Assembly: GCA_000431795.1 (NCBI GenBank)
Contig: FR887359.1
Location: forward strand, 1-64,000
Source: Clostridium sp. CAG:302
Lineage (GTDB): Bacteria > Bacillota_I > Bacilli_A > RF39 > UBA660
Length of the DNA: 64,000 nucleotides
Direction: 5' to 3'
Part shown: positions 53,043 through 61,574 of the stretch, in pieces
Layout of the letters: every line of letters starts with the position of its first letter
Numbering within the stretch: the stretch's first letter is position 1
Notes under the pieces: model-generated
Seen by the model: only the letters and a program-made list of their open reading frames with translations
Told to the model about the DNA's origin: nothing
Databases searched by the model: none
Made by a program: the position numbers and the translations under genes

Positions 53043-53555
53043 ATGACAAAAGAAGAACTATTACAAAAATTAACACTAGTGGCTATGGATCATGCTGATA
53101 TTACTACTTTGGACAAACCAATTATAGGCACTCATTCCTTAGCCCCTTGTCTTGGAATACTTCTATATGATGAAAAAAAGAAAATGGCCCTCGTTGCTCA
53201 TGCCAGATCAGGAAACCCAATTCCTGCTTTAGATGAGTTATTTACCATTATCTATAAAAACAGATTATCTAGTACTAAGTTTAAGTATAAAATATTTGAT
53301 GGTTACTACAAAGAAGAAGCAAAGTTTTATCATACCAAAGAAATAATAAAGAAACATTTCAAAGAATATATACCCTTTAATGAAGAAGAAATACCAAGTA
53401 CTGCTCTTCTAAAGAATCCTAACCTTGAAGCCAACGAATTCTATTTTGATGCTTCTACGGGTAAGTTTGTAACTAGTGAGGTATTAGCACTTCTACTAGA
53501 AGATAGCACCATTACTGAAGAAGAAAATAAACCAAAACATAGAAAAAAAATATAA
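53043..53555 (+). CDS. CheD-like deamidase-fold protein
   Basis: A 170-residue protein matching CheD (chemoreceptor glutamine deamidase) at the active site. GTHSLAPCLGILLYDEKKKM is followed by ALVAH: Thr30, Cys36 and His53 have the same spacing (6 and 17) as the Thr/Cys/His triad I recall for CheD of Thermotoga. No chemotaxis or flagellar gene is in the window, so the substrate is probably not a chemoreceptor. It lies between thrS and cca with its own AAGGAG and flanking terminators. Confidence 0.72.
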   Translation: MTKEELLQKLTLVAMDHADITTLDKPIIGTHSLAPCLGILLYDEKKKMALVAHARSGNPIPALDELFTIIYKNRLSSTKFKYKIFDGYYKEEAKFYHTKEIIKKHFKEYIPFNEEEIPSTALLKNPNLEANEFYFDASTGKFVTSEVLALLLEDSTITEEENKPKHRKKI

Positions 53556-53558
53556 AAT

Positions 53559-53588
53559 TGTAAAGTATACTAATTACTTTGCATTTTT
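53559..53588 (+). terminator. Terminator after the CheD-like gene
   Basis: TGTAAAGTA (53559-53567) pairs with TACTTTGCA (53575-53583), then TTTTTT. Confidence 0.75.
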
Positions 53589-53607
53589 TCTATCAATTTG
53601 TTATAAT
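53579..53607 (+). promoter_or_regulatory. cca promoter, overlapping the upstream terminator
   Basis: TTGCAT (53579-53584) lies in the 3' arm of the terminator; a 17-base spacer and TATAAT (53602-53607) follow. Confidence 0.65.
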
Positions 53608-53622
53608 ATAAGTGGAGGTACT

Positions 53623-54714
53623 ATGAAAGAAAAAGCACTTGAAGTATTAAAAAAATTATCTGAAAACAACTATGAATCCTACCTAGTTGGAGGTTATCCT
53701 AGAGATCTAATATTAGGAAGAAAAACTAATGATATAGATATTTGTACAAGTGCAACTCCTAAAGAAATATTAGAAATATTTGATGATGTTATTGTATCAG
53801 ATATGCAATATGGATCTGTAGTAATTGTATATAAAGGCTGTAAGTTTGATACCACTACATTTAGAAAAGAAATAAAGTATGAAAGTAATCGAAAGCCAGT
53901 AAAAATAAAATACATTAAAGATATCAAAAAAGACCTTTTACGAAGAGACTTTACTATCAATACTTTATGTATTGATAAAGATGGTAATCTACTAGATATA
54001 TTAAATATAAGAAGTGATTTAGATAACAAATTACTTAAAACAGTAGGTAATCCTAGATATCGTATTAAAGAAGATTCTCTTAGAATACTTAGATGTATAA
54101 GATTTGCTACTATCCTAGATTTTGATATAGAAAAGAAGACTAAATACTTCCTAACTAAATATAGTTATTTATTAAAATCATTATCTATAAATAGAAAGAA
54201 AGAAGAACTAGATAAAATATTCTTATCTAAGAATAAAGAAAGAGGAAGAAGACTACTATTAGAATTAAATCTTACTAATGCTTTAGATTTAGATAAACTA
54301 GCTACAATTACTATGTGTACTGATCTTACAGGTATTTGGTGTCAGCTAGAAGTAGATGATATCTATCCATTTACTAAAGTAGAGAAAGAGCAGATGTCTA
54401 AGTTAAGAGAACTATTAAAGTATGATAAAATAGATAACTATCTACTATATAAATATGGTTTATATCTATGTACAGTCTATGCCGAAATAAAAGGTATACC
54501 AAGAAGAAAAATAAATACTATGTATTCTAAATTACCAATACTTACAAGAAGAGATATAAATGTAACTGGTGAAGAAATATCTATGATATTAAATAAACCT
54601 CCTGGTAAATATATTAAAGATATACTAGATGATATAGAAGTAAATATACTAAATAGTAGTATTGGTAATGATAAAGAAGAAATAACTAAATATATTAAAG
54701 ATAAATACTTATAG
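53623..54714 (+). CDS. cca: CCA-adding tRNA nucleotidyltransferase
   Basis: Class II nucleotidyltransferase of 363 residues that adds or repairs the tRNA CCA end (poly(A) polymerase is the close alternative). The head domain has YLVGGYPRDLILGRKTNDID (the GG..RD..LG...DID signature), then DTTTFRKE and DLLRRDFTINTLCID. The RNA/neck part follows with RIKEDSLRILRCIRFA. The C-terminal body is somewhat shorter than the ~400 of Bacillus Cca. Since the tRNAs here already carry encoded CCA, its role would be repair. GGAGG precedes the ATG. Confidence 0.9.
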   Translation: MKEKALEVLKKLSENNYESYLVGGYPRDLILGRKTNDIDICTSATPKEILEIFDDVIVSDMQYGSVVIVYKGCKFDTTTFRKEIKYESNRKPVKIKYIKDIKKDLLRRDFTINTLCIDKDGNLLDILNIRSDLDNKLLKTVGNPRYRIKEDSLRILRCIRFATILDFDIEKKTKYFLTKYSYLLKSLSINRKKEELDKIFLSKNKERGRRLLLELNLTNALDLDKLATITMCTDLTGIWCQLEVDDIYPFTKVEKEQMSKLRELLKYDKIDNYLLYKYGLYLCTVYAEIKGIPRRKINTMYSKLPILTRRDINVTGEEISMILNKPPGKYIKDILDDIEVNILNSSIGNDKEEITKYIKDKYL

Positions 54715-54739
54715 AAATATAGGTATTTTTTATATATAT

Positions 54740-54798
54740 CCCCTTAAGCCTGTAGTCTTTCGGGGCAAAAGAAAGCCTTAAGTAAAGTCTTTCTTTTG
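54740..54798 (+). repeat. Paired-hairpin dispersed repeat, copy 8
   Basis: Hairpin 54740-54765: CCCCTTAAG/CTTTCGGGG around CCTGTAGT. It abuts hairpin 54766-54798: CAAAAGAAAG/CTTTCTTTTG around CCTTAAGTAAAGT. Confidence 0.85.
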
Positions 54799-54844
54799 AA
54801 CATTTTTGGGTACTAAACCAAATAAAAAGTACATAATTATTACT

Positions 54845-55468
54845 ATGAAATACCTATATATAATAATATTACTTTTTATAATGACTGGATGCACTTTTTC
54901 AAATGATTATAAAGAAGACTATAACATTCTTGAAAATAATTCTATTAGATTTATTAAGAGTGATGCTAGTATATCTTTCTTAATAAATAAGGATAATACT
55001 TTTTATCTTCTAGTGTTAAATGGAACTACTGTTACTGATACTGACTACCTAATAAAAATAGATAATACTAAGTATAACATTAACTATACTGAAGAATACC
55101 TACTAAAAGATACTTTAGTACTACAAGATATCATATTTAAAATAAATGATAAGATAGAAATAATACTAAATAATAAAACATTTTGTATATACCTAGATAG
55201 ATTAAATAAAGATAATTTTTTAGAATGTGATTTTATATATTTATATGATATTGATAAAGACTTCTATATAACAATAGATAGTAACCTTTTAGTACTCTTT
55301 TATGATGCTTATACTAAGTTTAATTATAAATTCATGTATGAACTCTCTAAAGTATGGATAGATTCATATACCATAAGTAATGATAGTTATACAACATTAA
55401 CTATCTATGAAGATAATTTCTGTGTTTCTTCATATAAAATAAGAGGTAAAACTATTCACAAAAAATAA
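54845..55468 (+). CDS. Lipoprotein of unknown function
   Basis: A 207-residue protein. MKYLYIIILLFIMTGC is a signal with lipobox Cys16, which fixes the start; an in-frame TTG 13 codons upstream would spoil it. The mature part is rich in Asp, Asn, Tyr and Ile and is predicted to be mostly beta strands. The binding site is weak. It is followed by a membrane protein gene, a DnaD-domain gene and nth. Function not recognised. Confidence 0.65.
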   Translation: MKYLYIIILLFIMTGCTFSNDYKEDYNILENNSIRFIKSDASISFLINKDNTFYLLVLNGTTVTDTDYLIKIDNTKYNINYTEEYLLKDTLVLQDIIFKINDKIEIILNNKTFCIYLDRLNKDNFLECDFIYLYDIDKDFYITIDSNLLVLFYDAYTKFNYKFMYELSKVWIDSYTISNDSYTTLTIYEDNFCVSSYKIRGKTIHKK

Positions 55469-55506
55469 AAAAAATGATACAATCTATTATATGGAGGAGA
55501 AGTAGT

Positions 55507-55908
55507 ATGAATAAAAAAGTATTAATAACCATTTTAATAACTATAATTCTTCTCATATTTAGTATAATTCTATATCCCATAATAAAAAATAACAACTACC
55601 AAAAGAAATTACTAAATAATATTTATGAAAATACTGATTTAAAAGATATAAAATATCTAAATAAAGATAATAATTACTTCATAATAAAAACAAAAGATAA
55701 AGTACTAGTTTTAGATTTAAACCATGAAGAAGTATATAGTATAAGTACTAGTGAAATAAAGAAAAGTAATTTAGATTTATCTTATACAAGAAATAGTTTA
55801 TACTATAAAGAAAGAATAAGAAAAAATAATAAATTAACATACAAATATTATGATATAAAAACAAATGAAGAAGTATTTACTAGTGTACTAGGAGGTTCCA
55901 ATGAATGA
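55507..55908 (+). CDS. Single-pass membrane protein of unknown function
   Basis: A 133-residue protein. One N-terminal membrane helix (5-25, VLITILITIILLIFSIILYP) is followed by about 105 outside residues with Asn/Lys/Tyr-rich strands. ATG 55507 follows GGAGGAG; a promoter-like TTCACA-N17-TACAAT sits at 55453-55481, inside the end of the lipoprotein gene. It overlaps the DnaD-domain gene by 8 bases. Not recognised. Confidence 0.6.
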   Translation: MNKKVLITILITIILLIFSIILYPIIKNNNYQKKLLNNIYENTDLKDIKYLNKDNNYFIIKTKDKVLVLDLNHEEVYSISTSEIKKSNLDLSYTRNSLYYKERIRKNNKLTYKYYDIKTNEEVFTSVLGGSNE

Positions 55909-56545
55909 GATAGAAAATATATTAAAAGAAAAACCAATTGTATTACCAAGATATTTATTTAATTACTATCTTAGACTAGGTATTACTCCTGAAGAATTAA
56001 TAATTTTAATATTTATTATGGATAAAGGTAATAAAGTAATATATAATCCATTAGAATTAAGTGAAGAACTAGGAATGGATAAATTCAAAGTAATGGAACT
56101 TTTAAATAGTTTAAATGAAAAAAAGATTATATCTATAACTGTTGAAAAAGAAAATAATAAGAGTGAAGAATACATATCATTAGAATTACTTTATAAAAAG
56201 ATAGCCAATATATTAATAGATAAAAAAGAAGATAAGACACTAGATAATAGTGATATATTCTCTATATTTGAAAAAGAGTTTGGTAGAACAATATCCTCAA
56301 TGGAATGTCAAATAATTAAAGGTTGGATAGATGATGGTTTTTCTCATGAACTAATAATGGAAGCTCTAAAAGAGGCTATATATAATGGTGTAACAAGTCT
56401 TAGATATATTGAAAAGATATTATATGAATGGCGTAAAAAAGGATATAAGAATAAAAAAGATATACAAGAAGCTAAAGAAAAGTACCATGAAAGTAAAAAA
56501 GAAACTAAAGACTATTTCTTTTATGATTGGATAAATGATGATTAA
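55901..56545 (+). CDS. DnaD-domain replication protein
   Basis: A 214-residue protein with an N-terminal winged-helix-type domain (residues ~10-90, LGITPEELIILIFIMDKGN, SEELGMDKFKVMELLNSL) and a C-terminal DnaD/DnaB_2 domain (~115-190, FEKEFGRTISSMECQIIKGW, then SLRYIEKILYEWRKKGY, the YxxxILxxW signature). DnaD helps load the replicative helicase at origins and restart sites. It overlaps nth by 11 bases, the dnaD-nth pairing usual in Bacillota. Confidence 0.9.
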   Translation: MNEIENILKEKPIVLPRYLFNYYLRLGITPEELIILIFIMDKGNKVIYNPLELSEELGMDKFKVMELLNSLNEKKIISITVEKENNKSEEYISLELLYKKIANILIDKKEDKTLDNSDIFSIFEKEFGRTISSMECQIIKGWIDDGFSHELIMEALKEAIYNGVTSLRYIEKILYEWRKKGYKNKKDIQEAKEKYHESKKETKDYFFYDWINDD

Positions 56546-57173
56546 TAAGATATTAGATTATTTAGATGAATTATATCCTAATCCCAAGTGTGAACTAGAA
56601 TATACTAAAGACTATGAATTATTAATAGCTATAGTAATGAGTGCTCAAACTACTGATAAAAGAGTTAATATGGTAAATAAAGTTTTATTTAAGAAGTATC
56701 AGAGCATTAAAGAGTTATCAGAAGCAAGTCTTGAAGATATAGAAAAAATAATTAAACCAATAGGTACTTATAAAAAGAAGGCTGTATTTATTAAAGAAAT
56801 AGCTACTAAATTAATAAATGATAATATTAAAGTTATTCCAAATGATAGAGAATATTTAAGCTCTTTTCCTGGAGTGGGTAGAAAAACTATAAATGTCTTT
56901 TTATCAGTTATTTATAATGAACCCTTAGTAGCGGTGGATACTCATGTAAATAGAGTAAGTAAAAGACTTAAACTAGCTAAAGATGGTGATGATGTTCTTG
57001 AGGTAGAAAAGAAACTTATGAAGAAAATACCTAAAGATAAATGGAATAAAGTTCATCATCAGTTAGTTTTCTTTGGTAGATATAAATGTAAGAGTATCAG
57101 TCCTTTATGTACTGATTGCAAATTAAAAGATATATGTAAATATTATTCCGTTCACTCTAAGCCAAGGTCTTAG
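56535..57173 (+). CDS. nth: Endonuclease III
   Basis: Base-excision DNA glycosylase/AP lyase of 212 residues. The helix-hairpin-helix FPGVGRKTINVFL carries the catalytic Lys, AVDTHVNRV the catalytic Asp, and the 4Fe-4S cluster C-x6-C-x2-C-x5-C is complete (CKSISPLCTDCKLKDIC). Either ATG 56535 or 56538 may be used. The last residues (SVHSKPRS) and the stop lie inside the first hairpin of a dispersed repeat, so insertion of that repeat appears to have set the C-terminus. Confidence 0.94.
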   Translation: MMINKILDYLDELYPNPKCELEYTKDYELLIAIVMSAQTTDKRVNMVNKVLFKKYQSIKELSEASLEDIEKIIKPIGTYKKKAVFIKEIATKLINDNIKVIPNDREYLSSFPGVGRKTINVFLSVIYNEPLVAVDTHVNRVSKRLKLAKDGDDVLEVEKKLMKKIPKDKWNKVHHQLVFFGRYKCKSISPLCTDCKLKDICKYYSVHSKPRS

Positions 57174-57210
57174 AGTGTTATTTATAGCCTGCTTCTCAGT
57201 CTATAAATAA
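57153..57210 (+). repeat. Paired-hairpin dispersed repeat, copy 9
   Basis: Hairpin 57153-57177: CACTCTAAG/CTTAGAGTG around CCAAGGT. It abuts hairpin 57178-57210: TTATTTATAG/CTATAAATAA around CCTGCTTCTCAGT. It overlaps the end of nth. Confidence 0.85.
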
Positions 57211-57270
57211 ATATCAGCCATATTCATTATATTCGGGGTGAATACTAAATTAAAAAGAAAGGAACAAATT

Positions 57271-58116
57271 ATGGATACTAAGTTAAATGATAAGAAAATA
57301 GTAAAATTTAAAAGAATATATATAGAAATAACTAATGTATGTAATTTAAATTGTTCTTTTTGTAGTAACTCAAACAAAGTAAAAAGAGAAATGACTCCTG
57401 AAGAATTTAAAGAAGTATTAAGTAAAATAAATAACTATACAGATTATATATATCTTCATGTAAAGGGAGAACCACTTACTCACCATAACTTAGATAAGAT
57501 ACTAGATATCACTAAAGAATATAATAAAAAAGTATGTATTACTACCAATGGTGTATTTCTAAAAGATAAATTACCCATATTAAAAAAATATGATAATATC
57601 TATCAAATAAATATATCCCTACATAGTGAAAATAATAAAAAAAACTATCTTGAAGATATAATATCTTCAGTAAATGAATTATCTCCATATATAAGCTACC
57701 GCTTTTGGACATTAGATAATAATAAGATGGATAATAAAACCAAAGAATATATTAAAATATTAAAAAAAGTCTATAATAAAGAAGAAATATATGATGGTAT
57801 AAAACTAAAAGATAAAGTATATTTAAGTTTAGACAATAAATTTACTTGGCCAAGTATAAATAATAATTATTATAATGAAAAAGGTACTTGTCTAGGAGCT
57901 AAAACTCAGTTAGCTATATTATCTGATGGTACAGTTAGTATCTGCTGTCTAGATAGTGAAGGAGTATCAAATTTAGGTAATATTTATTTAAGTACTATGG
58001 AAGATATTCTGGCTAGTGATAAATATCAAAATATTCTAAAAGGTTTTAATGATAATAAAGTATATTTAGATATATGTAAACATTGTTCATATAAAGAAAG
58101 ATTTGATAAAAAATAG
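57271..58116 (+). CDS. Radical SAM/SPASM protein
   Basis: A 281-residue radical SAM enzyme. The cluster motif is CNLNCSFC near residue 28 and the GEP motif is KGEPLTHHN. The C-terminal SPASM-like part has a Cys pair set (GTCLGAKTQLAILSDGTVSI followed by CC, then ICKHC). This layout resembles small oxidoreductases and peptide- or cofactor-modifying enzymes. No precursor peptide is seen beside it. ATG 57271 has AAAGGA; an upstream GTG at 57238 is less likely. Substrate unknown. Confidence 0.85.
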   Translation: MDTKLNDKKIVKFKRIYIEITNVCNLNCSFCSNSNKVKREMTPEEFKEVLSKINNYTDYIYLHVKGEPLTHHNLDKILDITKEYNKKVCITTNGVFLKDKLPILKKYDNIYQINISLHSENNKKNYLEDIISSVNELSPYISYRFWTLDNNKMDNKTKEYIKILKKVYNKEEIYDGIKLKDKVYLSLDNKFTWPSINNNYYNEKGTCLGAKTQLAILSDGTVSICCLDSEGVSNLGNIYLSTMEDILASDKYQNILKGFNDNKVYLDICKHCSYKERFDKK

Positions 58117-58150
58117 TAAGATAAATTTGTAAATAAAAAAGTAAATAGCT

Positions 58151-58175
58151 AGTAAAAACTTTTTACTTTTTTTCT
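58151..58175 (+). terminator. Terminator after the radical SAM gene
   Basis: AGTAAAA (58151-58157), loop ACT, TTTTACT (58161-58167), then a T-run. Confidence 0.7.
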
Positions 58176-58188
58176 TTTGTGATATACT
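58160..58188 (+). promoter_or_regulatory. asnB promoter
   Basis: Extended -10 TGATATACT (-10 TATACT at 58183-58188), with a weak -35 TTTTTA (58160-58165) in the preceding terminator. Confidence 0.5.
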
Positions 58189-58208
58189 AAGTATAGGTGA
58201 GGTACAAT

Positions 58209-60017
58209 ATGTGTGGAATAAATGGAATAATAAGTAAAGAAAAAGACAAAGATAAATTAATAAAAGAAATGAATAAAAGAATAGTTCATCGTGGACCTGA
58301 TGCTGAAGGTATATATGTAGATGATAATGTTGCCTTAGGTCAAAGAAGACTATCAATAATCGATCTTGAGGGTGGTAATCAGCCTATATATAATAAAGAT
58401 AAAAGTATTTTAATAGTATATAATGGTGAAGTATATAATTATAAAGAATTAAAAGAAGAATTAACTGAATACGAGTTTCAAACAAACTCTGATACTGAAG
58501 TAATATTACATGGATATGAAAAGTGGGGTAAAGAGTTACCTAAAAAGTTAAGAGGTATGTTTGCCTATGCTATCTACGATAAGAATAAAAATGAAATATT
58601 TATATCTAGAGATCATTTTGGTATTAAACCATTATACTATTATCAAAATAAAGATGTAATATTATTTGGTTCAGAAATAAAAAGTTTTTTAGCTCATCCT
58701 AAATTTAAAAAAGAATTAAATAAAGAGTTAATAGGACCATATCTAACATTTAGTTTTACTCCAACAGATGAAACATTCTTTAAAGATGTCTATAGATTAC
58801 CTGGTGGTCACTCTATGACTATTAATGTTAAAACTAAGAAAATAAAAATAGAAAGATATTTTAAAGTTGAGTTTTCTAATACCAAAGAAAGTTTTGATGA
58901 GGTAGTTGAGGAAATCTCTAAAGTAATGGATGATTCAGTAAAACATCATCTAATAAGTGATGTTGAAGTTGGTTCTTTCCTTTCTAGCGGTGTTGATTCT
59001 TCTTACTTAGTAAGTTTAGCAAAACCAGATAAAACTTATACTATTGGTTTTGATTTAGCTAAATATAGTGAAATAGAATATGCTAAAGATTTAACTGATA
59101 AATTAAAAATAAAGAATATTAGTGAAAAAATATCTAAAGAAGAATATATGAAAGCTATTCCTGATGTCTACTACCACATGGATGAGCCAACTGCTGATGG
59201 CTGTGCAATAGCGGTATACTTCTTATCAAGACTTGCCAGTAAAGATGTAAAAGTAGTACTATCAGGAGAAGGAGCTGATGAGTTCTTTGGAGGCTATAAT
59301 AGTTATGATGATAACTTTTATACTAAATTACCATTATTTGTAAGAAAGACACTTGCTAGTATTTGTAAAGTTTTACCTAAAAATAAAATAACTAGATATA
59401 TAATAAGAAGAGGAATGTCAATAGAAGAATCTTATGTTAGTATAAATAGAACTTATTATGATGATGAATTAAAAGATGTACTAAAATATAAAGATTATAT
59501 AAAAAATAAAGATATAACTAAAGAAGTATATGAAGAGTATAAAGATTATAATAAACTAAATAAAATGCTCGCAGTAGATATAAGATATTGGCTAAGTAAT
59601 AATATTCTTACTATTGTAGATAGAATGACTATGGCTCACTCTATAGAATCTAGAGTACCATTTACTGATATAGATGTCTTTAAAGTATCTAGTATATTAC
59701 CAAAGAAATATAAAGTAAGTGAAGGTACTACTAAAGTGGCTTTAAGAGAGGCTGCTAAAAAGGTAATACCAAATGATGCTTATAAAAAGAAAAAACTAGG
59801 CTTTCCAGTACCAATTAGAGAATGGATAAGAGAAGACGACTTTTATAATGAAATAAAAAATACATTTAATACCGATATTTCTAAAGAGTTATTCAATAAT
59901 GATTATCTAATGAAAATATTAGATGAACATAAAAATAGAGAAAAAGATAATTATCGTAGGATATGGGCTGTATATAGTTTCTTAAAATGGTATGAAGAAT
60001 ACTTTGTAAAAAGATAA
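58209..60017 (+). CDS. asnB: Asparagine synthase (glutamine-hydrolysing)
   Basis: Makes asparagine from aspartate, glutamine and ATP. The start at ATG 58209 leaves MCGINGI, so that Cys2 becomes the N-terminal nucleophile of the glutaminase; the longer in-frame start at 58197 would block this. Glutaminase markers are RIVHRGPD, YNGEVYNY and DHFGIKPLYY. The synthetase PP-loop is LSSGVDSSYL, followed by EGADEFFGGY and the C-terminal SRVPFTD. The 602-residue length is normal. It is a single gene. Confidence 0.95.
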   Translation: MCGINGIISKEKDKDKLIKEMNKRIVHRGPDAEGIYVDDNVALGQRRLSIIDLEGGNQPIYNKDKSILIVYNGEVYNYKELKEELTEYEFQTNSDTEVILHGYEKWGKELPKKLRGMFAYAIYDKNKNEIFISRDHFGIKPLYYYQNKDVILFGSEIKSFLAHPKFKKELNKELIGPYLTFSFTPTDETFFKDVYRLPGGHSMTINVKTKKIKIERYFKVEFSNTKESFDEVVEEISKVMDDSVKHHLISDVEVGSFLSSGVDSSYLVSLAKPDKTYTIGFDLAKYSEIEYAKDLTDKLKIKNISEKISKEEYMKAIPDVYYHMDEPTADGCAIAVYFLSRLASKDVKVVLSGEGADEFFGGYNSYDDNFYTKLPLFVRKTLASICKVLPKNKITRYIIRRGMSIEESYVSINRTYYDDELKDVLKYKDYIKNKDITKEVYEEYKDYNKLNKMLAVDIRYWLSNNILTIVDRMTMAHSIESRVPFTDIDVFKVSSILPKKYKVSEGTTKVALREAAKKVIPNDAYKKKKLGFPVPIREWIREDDFYNEIKNTFNTDISKELFNNDYLMKILDEHKNREKDNYRRIWAVYSFLKWYEEYFVKR

Positions 60018-60070
60018 TAAAAAACTTCTTTTTTTAAATTAGGGATGATATAATCTTATTAGGGAGAGGA

Positions 60071-61000
60071 GTGATTATTATTAAAAAGAAAATATTATTA
60101 ATATTAGCAGTAATATTAATGGGTTTTGGTACATTATATAGACCAGCTTTAGCGGATTCTGGATGGGATTCTGATTATGATTCAGGAGGAAGTTGGGATT
60201 CAGGAAGTGACTGGGATTCTAGTAGTAGCTGGGATTCAGGTAGTGATTGGGATTCCAGTAGTAGTTGGAGTTCTGGTGGAAGTTCTATTAGTGGCTCAGG
60301 TGGTGGTATTTCATTAGTAGCGGTTATTATTGTAGTTGTTATAATAGTAGTAGTGGTTTCTAAAAATGGTGGTAACAAAGGTGGAGGAAGTTCTAATATA
60401 TCAAATAGTATAAATGGTTCTAATAATATAAGTAATTATAAAGATATTGATTCGGAAAAAATAAAGAGTATTGATAAAGATTTAAATGTTAGTGAATTCA
60501 AAACAAAAGTATTTAGAACATATAAAGATATTCAAACAGCATGGATGAACTTTGATACAGATACTATAAGAAAATTAACCACTGATGAAATATATAACAT
60601 GTATAGTAGTCAATTAGAAACATTAAAACTAAAGAAACAAAGAAACATCATGAAAGATATAGAATTAATTGACGTTAAGATAATAGATATTCATAAAGAA
60701 AATGATGTTATTACAATAGATGCATATTTAAATGTAAAATGCTATGATTATGTTATAAAAGATGCAACTGGAGAGGTAACTCGTGGAACAGACAAATCTA
60801 AAATGAATATAAAATATAAATTATCATTTGTTAAGTCAGCATCAAATAACAATACAGAAGAAAAATGTCCTAACTGTGGAGCACCGGTAGACATAGTAAG
60901 TTCTGCAGTTTGCCCATATTGCGATAGTACTTTAGTAAAAGATGCTGGAGATTATGTAATGAGTAAAAAAGTATCTTTGGGACAAACTTTAGAAAGGTAA
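60071..61000 (+). CDS. Membrane protein with Trp/Asp/Ser repeats, Tim44-like domain and zinc ribbon (YdjG/YdjH-like)
   Basis: A 309-residue protein. A signal-like N-terminus ends near PALADSG, then a striking outside repeat of SWDSGSDWDSSS units (about 30-70), a membrane helix near 81-100, a Gly/Asn/Ser linker, a Tim44-like domain (~140-265) and a C-terminal zinc ribbon CPNCGAP...CPYC. In Bacillus, YdjG, YdjH and SPFH protein YdjI form a PspA-linked membrane-stress complex. The same three-gene order appears here without pspA. The GTG start follows AGGGAG closely and is not certain. Confidence 0.75.
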   Translation: MIIIKKKILLILAVILMGFGTLYRPALADSGWDSDYDSGGSWDSGSDWDSSSSWDSGSDWDSSSSWSSGGSSISGSGGGISLVAVIIVVVIIVVVVSKNGGNKGGGSSNISNSINGSNNISNYKDIDSEKIKSIDKDLNVSEFKTKVFRTYKDIQTAWMNFDTDTIRKLTTDEIYNMYSSQLETLKLKKQRNIMKDIELIDVKIIDIHKENDVITIDAYLNVKCYDYVIKDATGEVTRGTDKSKMNIKYKLSFVKSASNNNTEEKCPNCGAPVDIVSSAVCPYCDSTLVKDAGDYVMSKKVSLGQTLER

Positions 61001-61004
61001 GTTT

Positions 61005-61520
61005 ATGGAAGATTTTAATGAAGCAATGTTTAAAACAAAAGTCGATAATATATTTGTAAAATTATATACTTGTATTATGAAAGGTGATTTAACAGATGTT
61101 AGACACTTTATAAGTGAAGAATTATATAATAATTATATTAATAAAATAAATGAATTAATTAGTCATAATAAAAGACAAATGTATGATGAAATTAATGTTA
61201 AAAACACTATGATTATAAACAGGAAGATTTTAGAAGATAAAGAAATTATTGATGTAGAAATAGTTTCTAGATATATGGATTATATAATTGACATAAATAC
61301 TGGTGATCTTATATCAGGAGATGATACAAGAAGGATAGAGAGAAGAAATATATTAAGATTTGAAAAAAAGTTAAATACTAAAGATTTTGGTATTGTTCGC
61401 AAATGTCCGGGATGTGGTGCTAGTATTAATGTTAATAATACTGGTAAGTGTGAGTATTGTGATACAATATTCAATTTAGATGACTATGATTATATTTTAG
61501 TGTCAATAAATGTAAATTAA
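61005..61520 (+). CDS. Soluble Tim44-like/zinc-ribbon protein
   Basis: A 171-residue relative of the cytoplasmic half of the preceding protein: a Tim44-like fold (residues 5-125, start FNEAMFKTKVDNIFVKLYTC) and a zinc ribbon (CPGCGASI...CEYC near 132-152), but no membrane helix. It begins four bases after the previous stop, so the two are coupled and probably act together, membrane-bound and soluble. Function by analogy with YdjG/YdjH only. Confidence 0.72.
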   Translation: MEDFNEAMFKTKVDNIFVKLYTCIMKGDLTDVRHFISEELYNNYINKINELISHNKRQMYDEINVKNTMIINRKILEDKEIIDVEIVSRYMDYIIDINTGDLISGDDTRRIERRNILRFEKKLNTKDFGIVRKCPGCGASINVNNTGKCEYCDTIFNLDDYDYILVSINVN

Positions 61521-61574
61521 TAAAAAATATTAAAAAAGTATGCTATAATTAAATAAATAAGAGGAGGAAATAAT

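Noticed and set aside
57271..58116. Radical SAM enzyme as a second RiPP system
   Set aside because: No short precursor ORF with a convincing binding site was found next to it; the C-terminal region fits a general SPASM-like protein.
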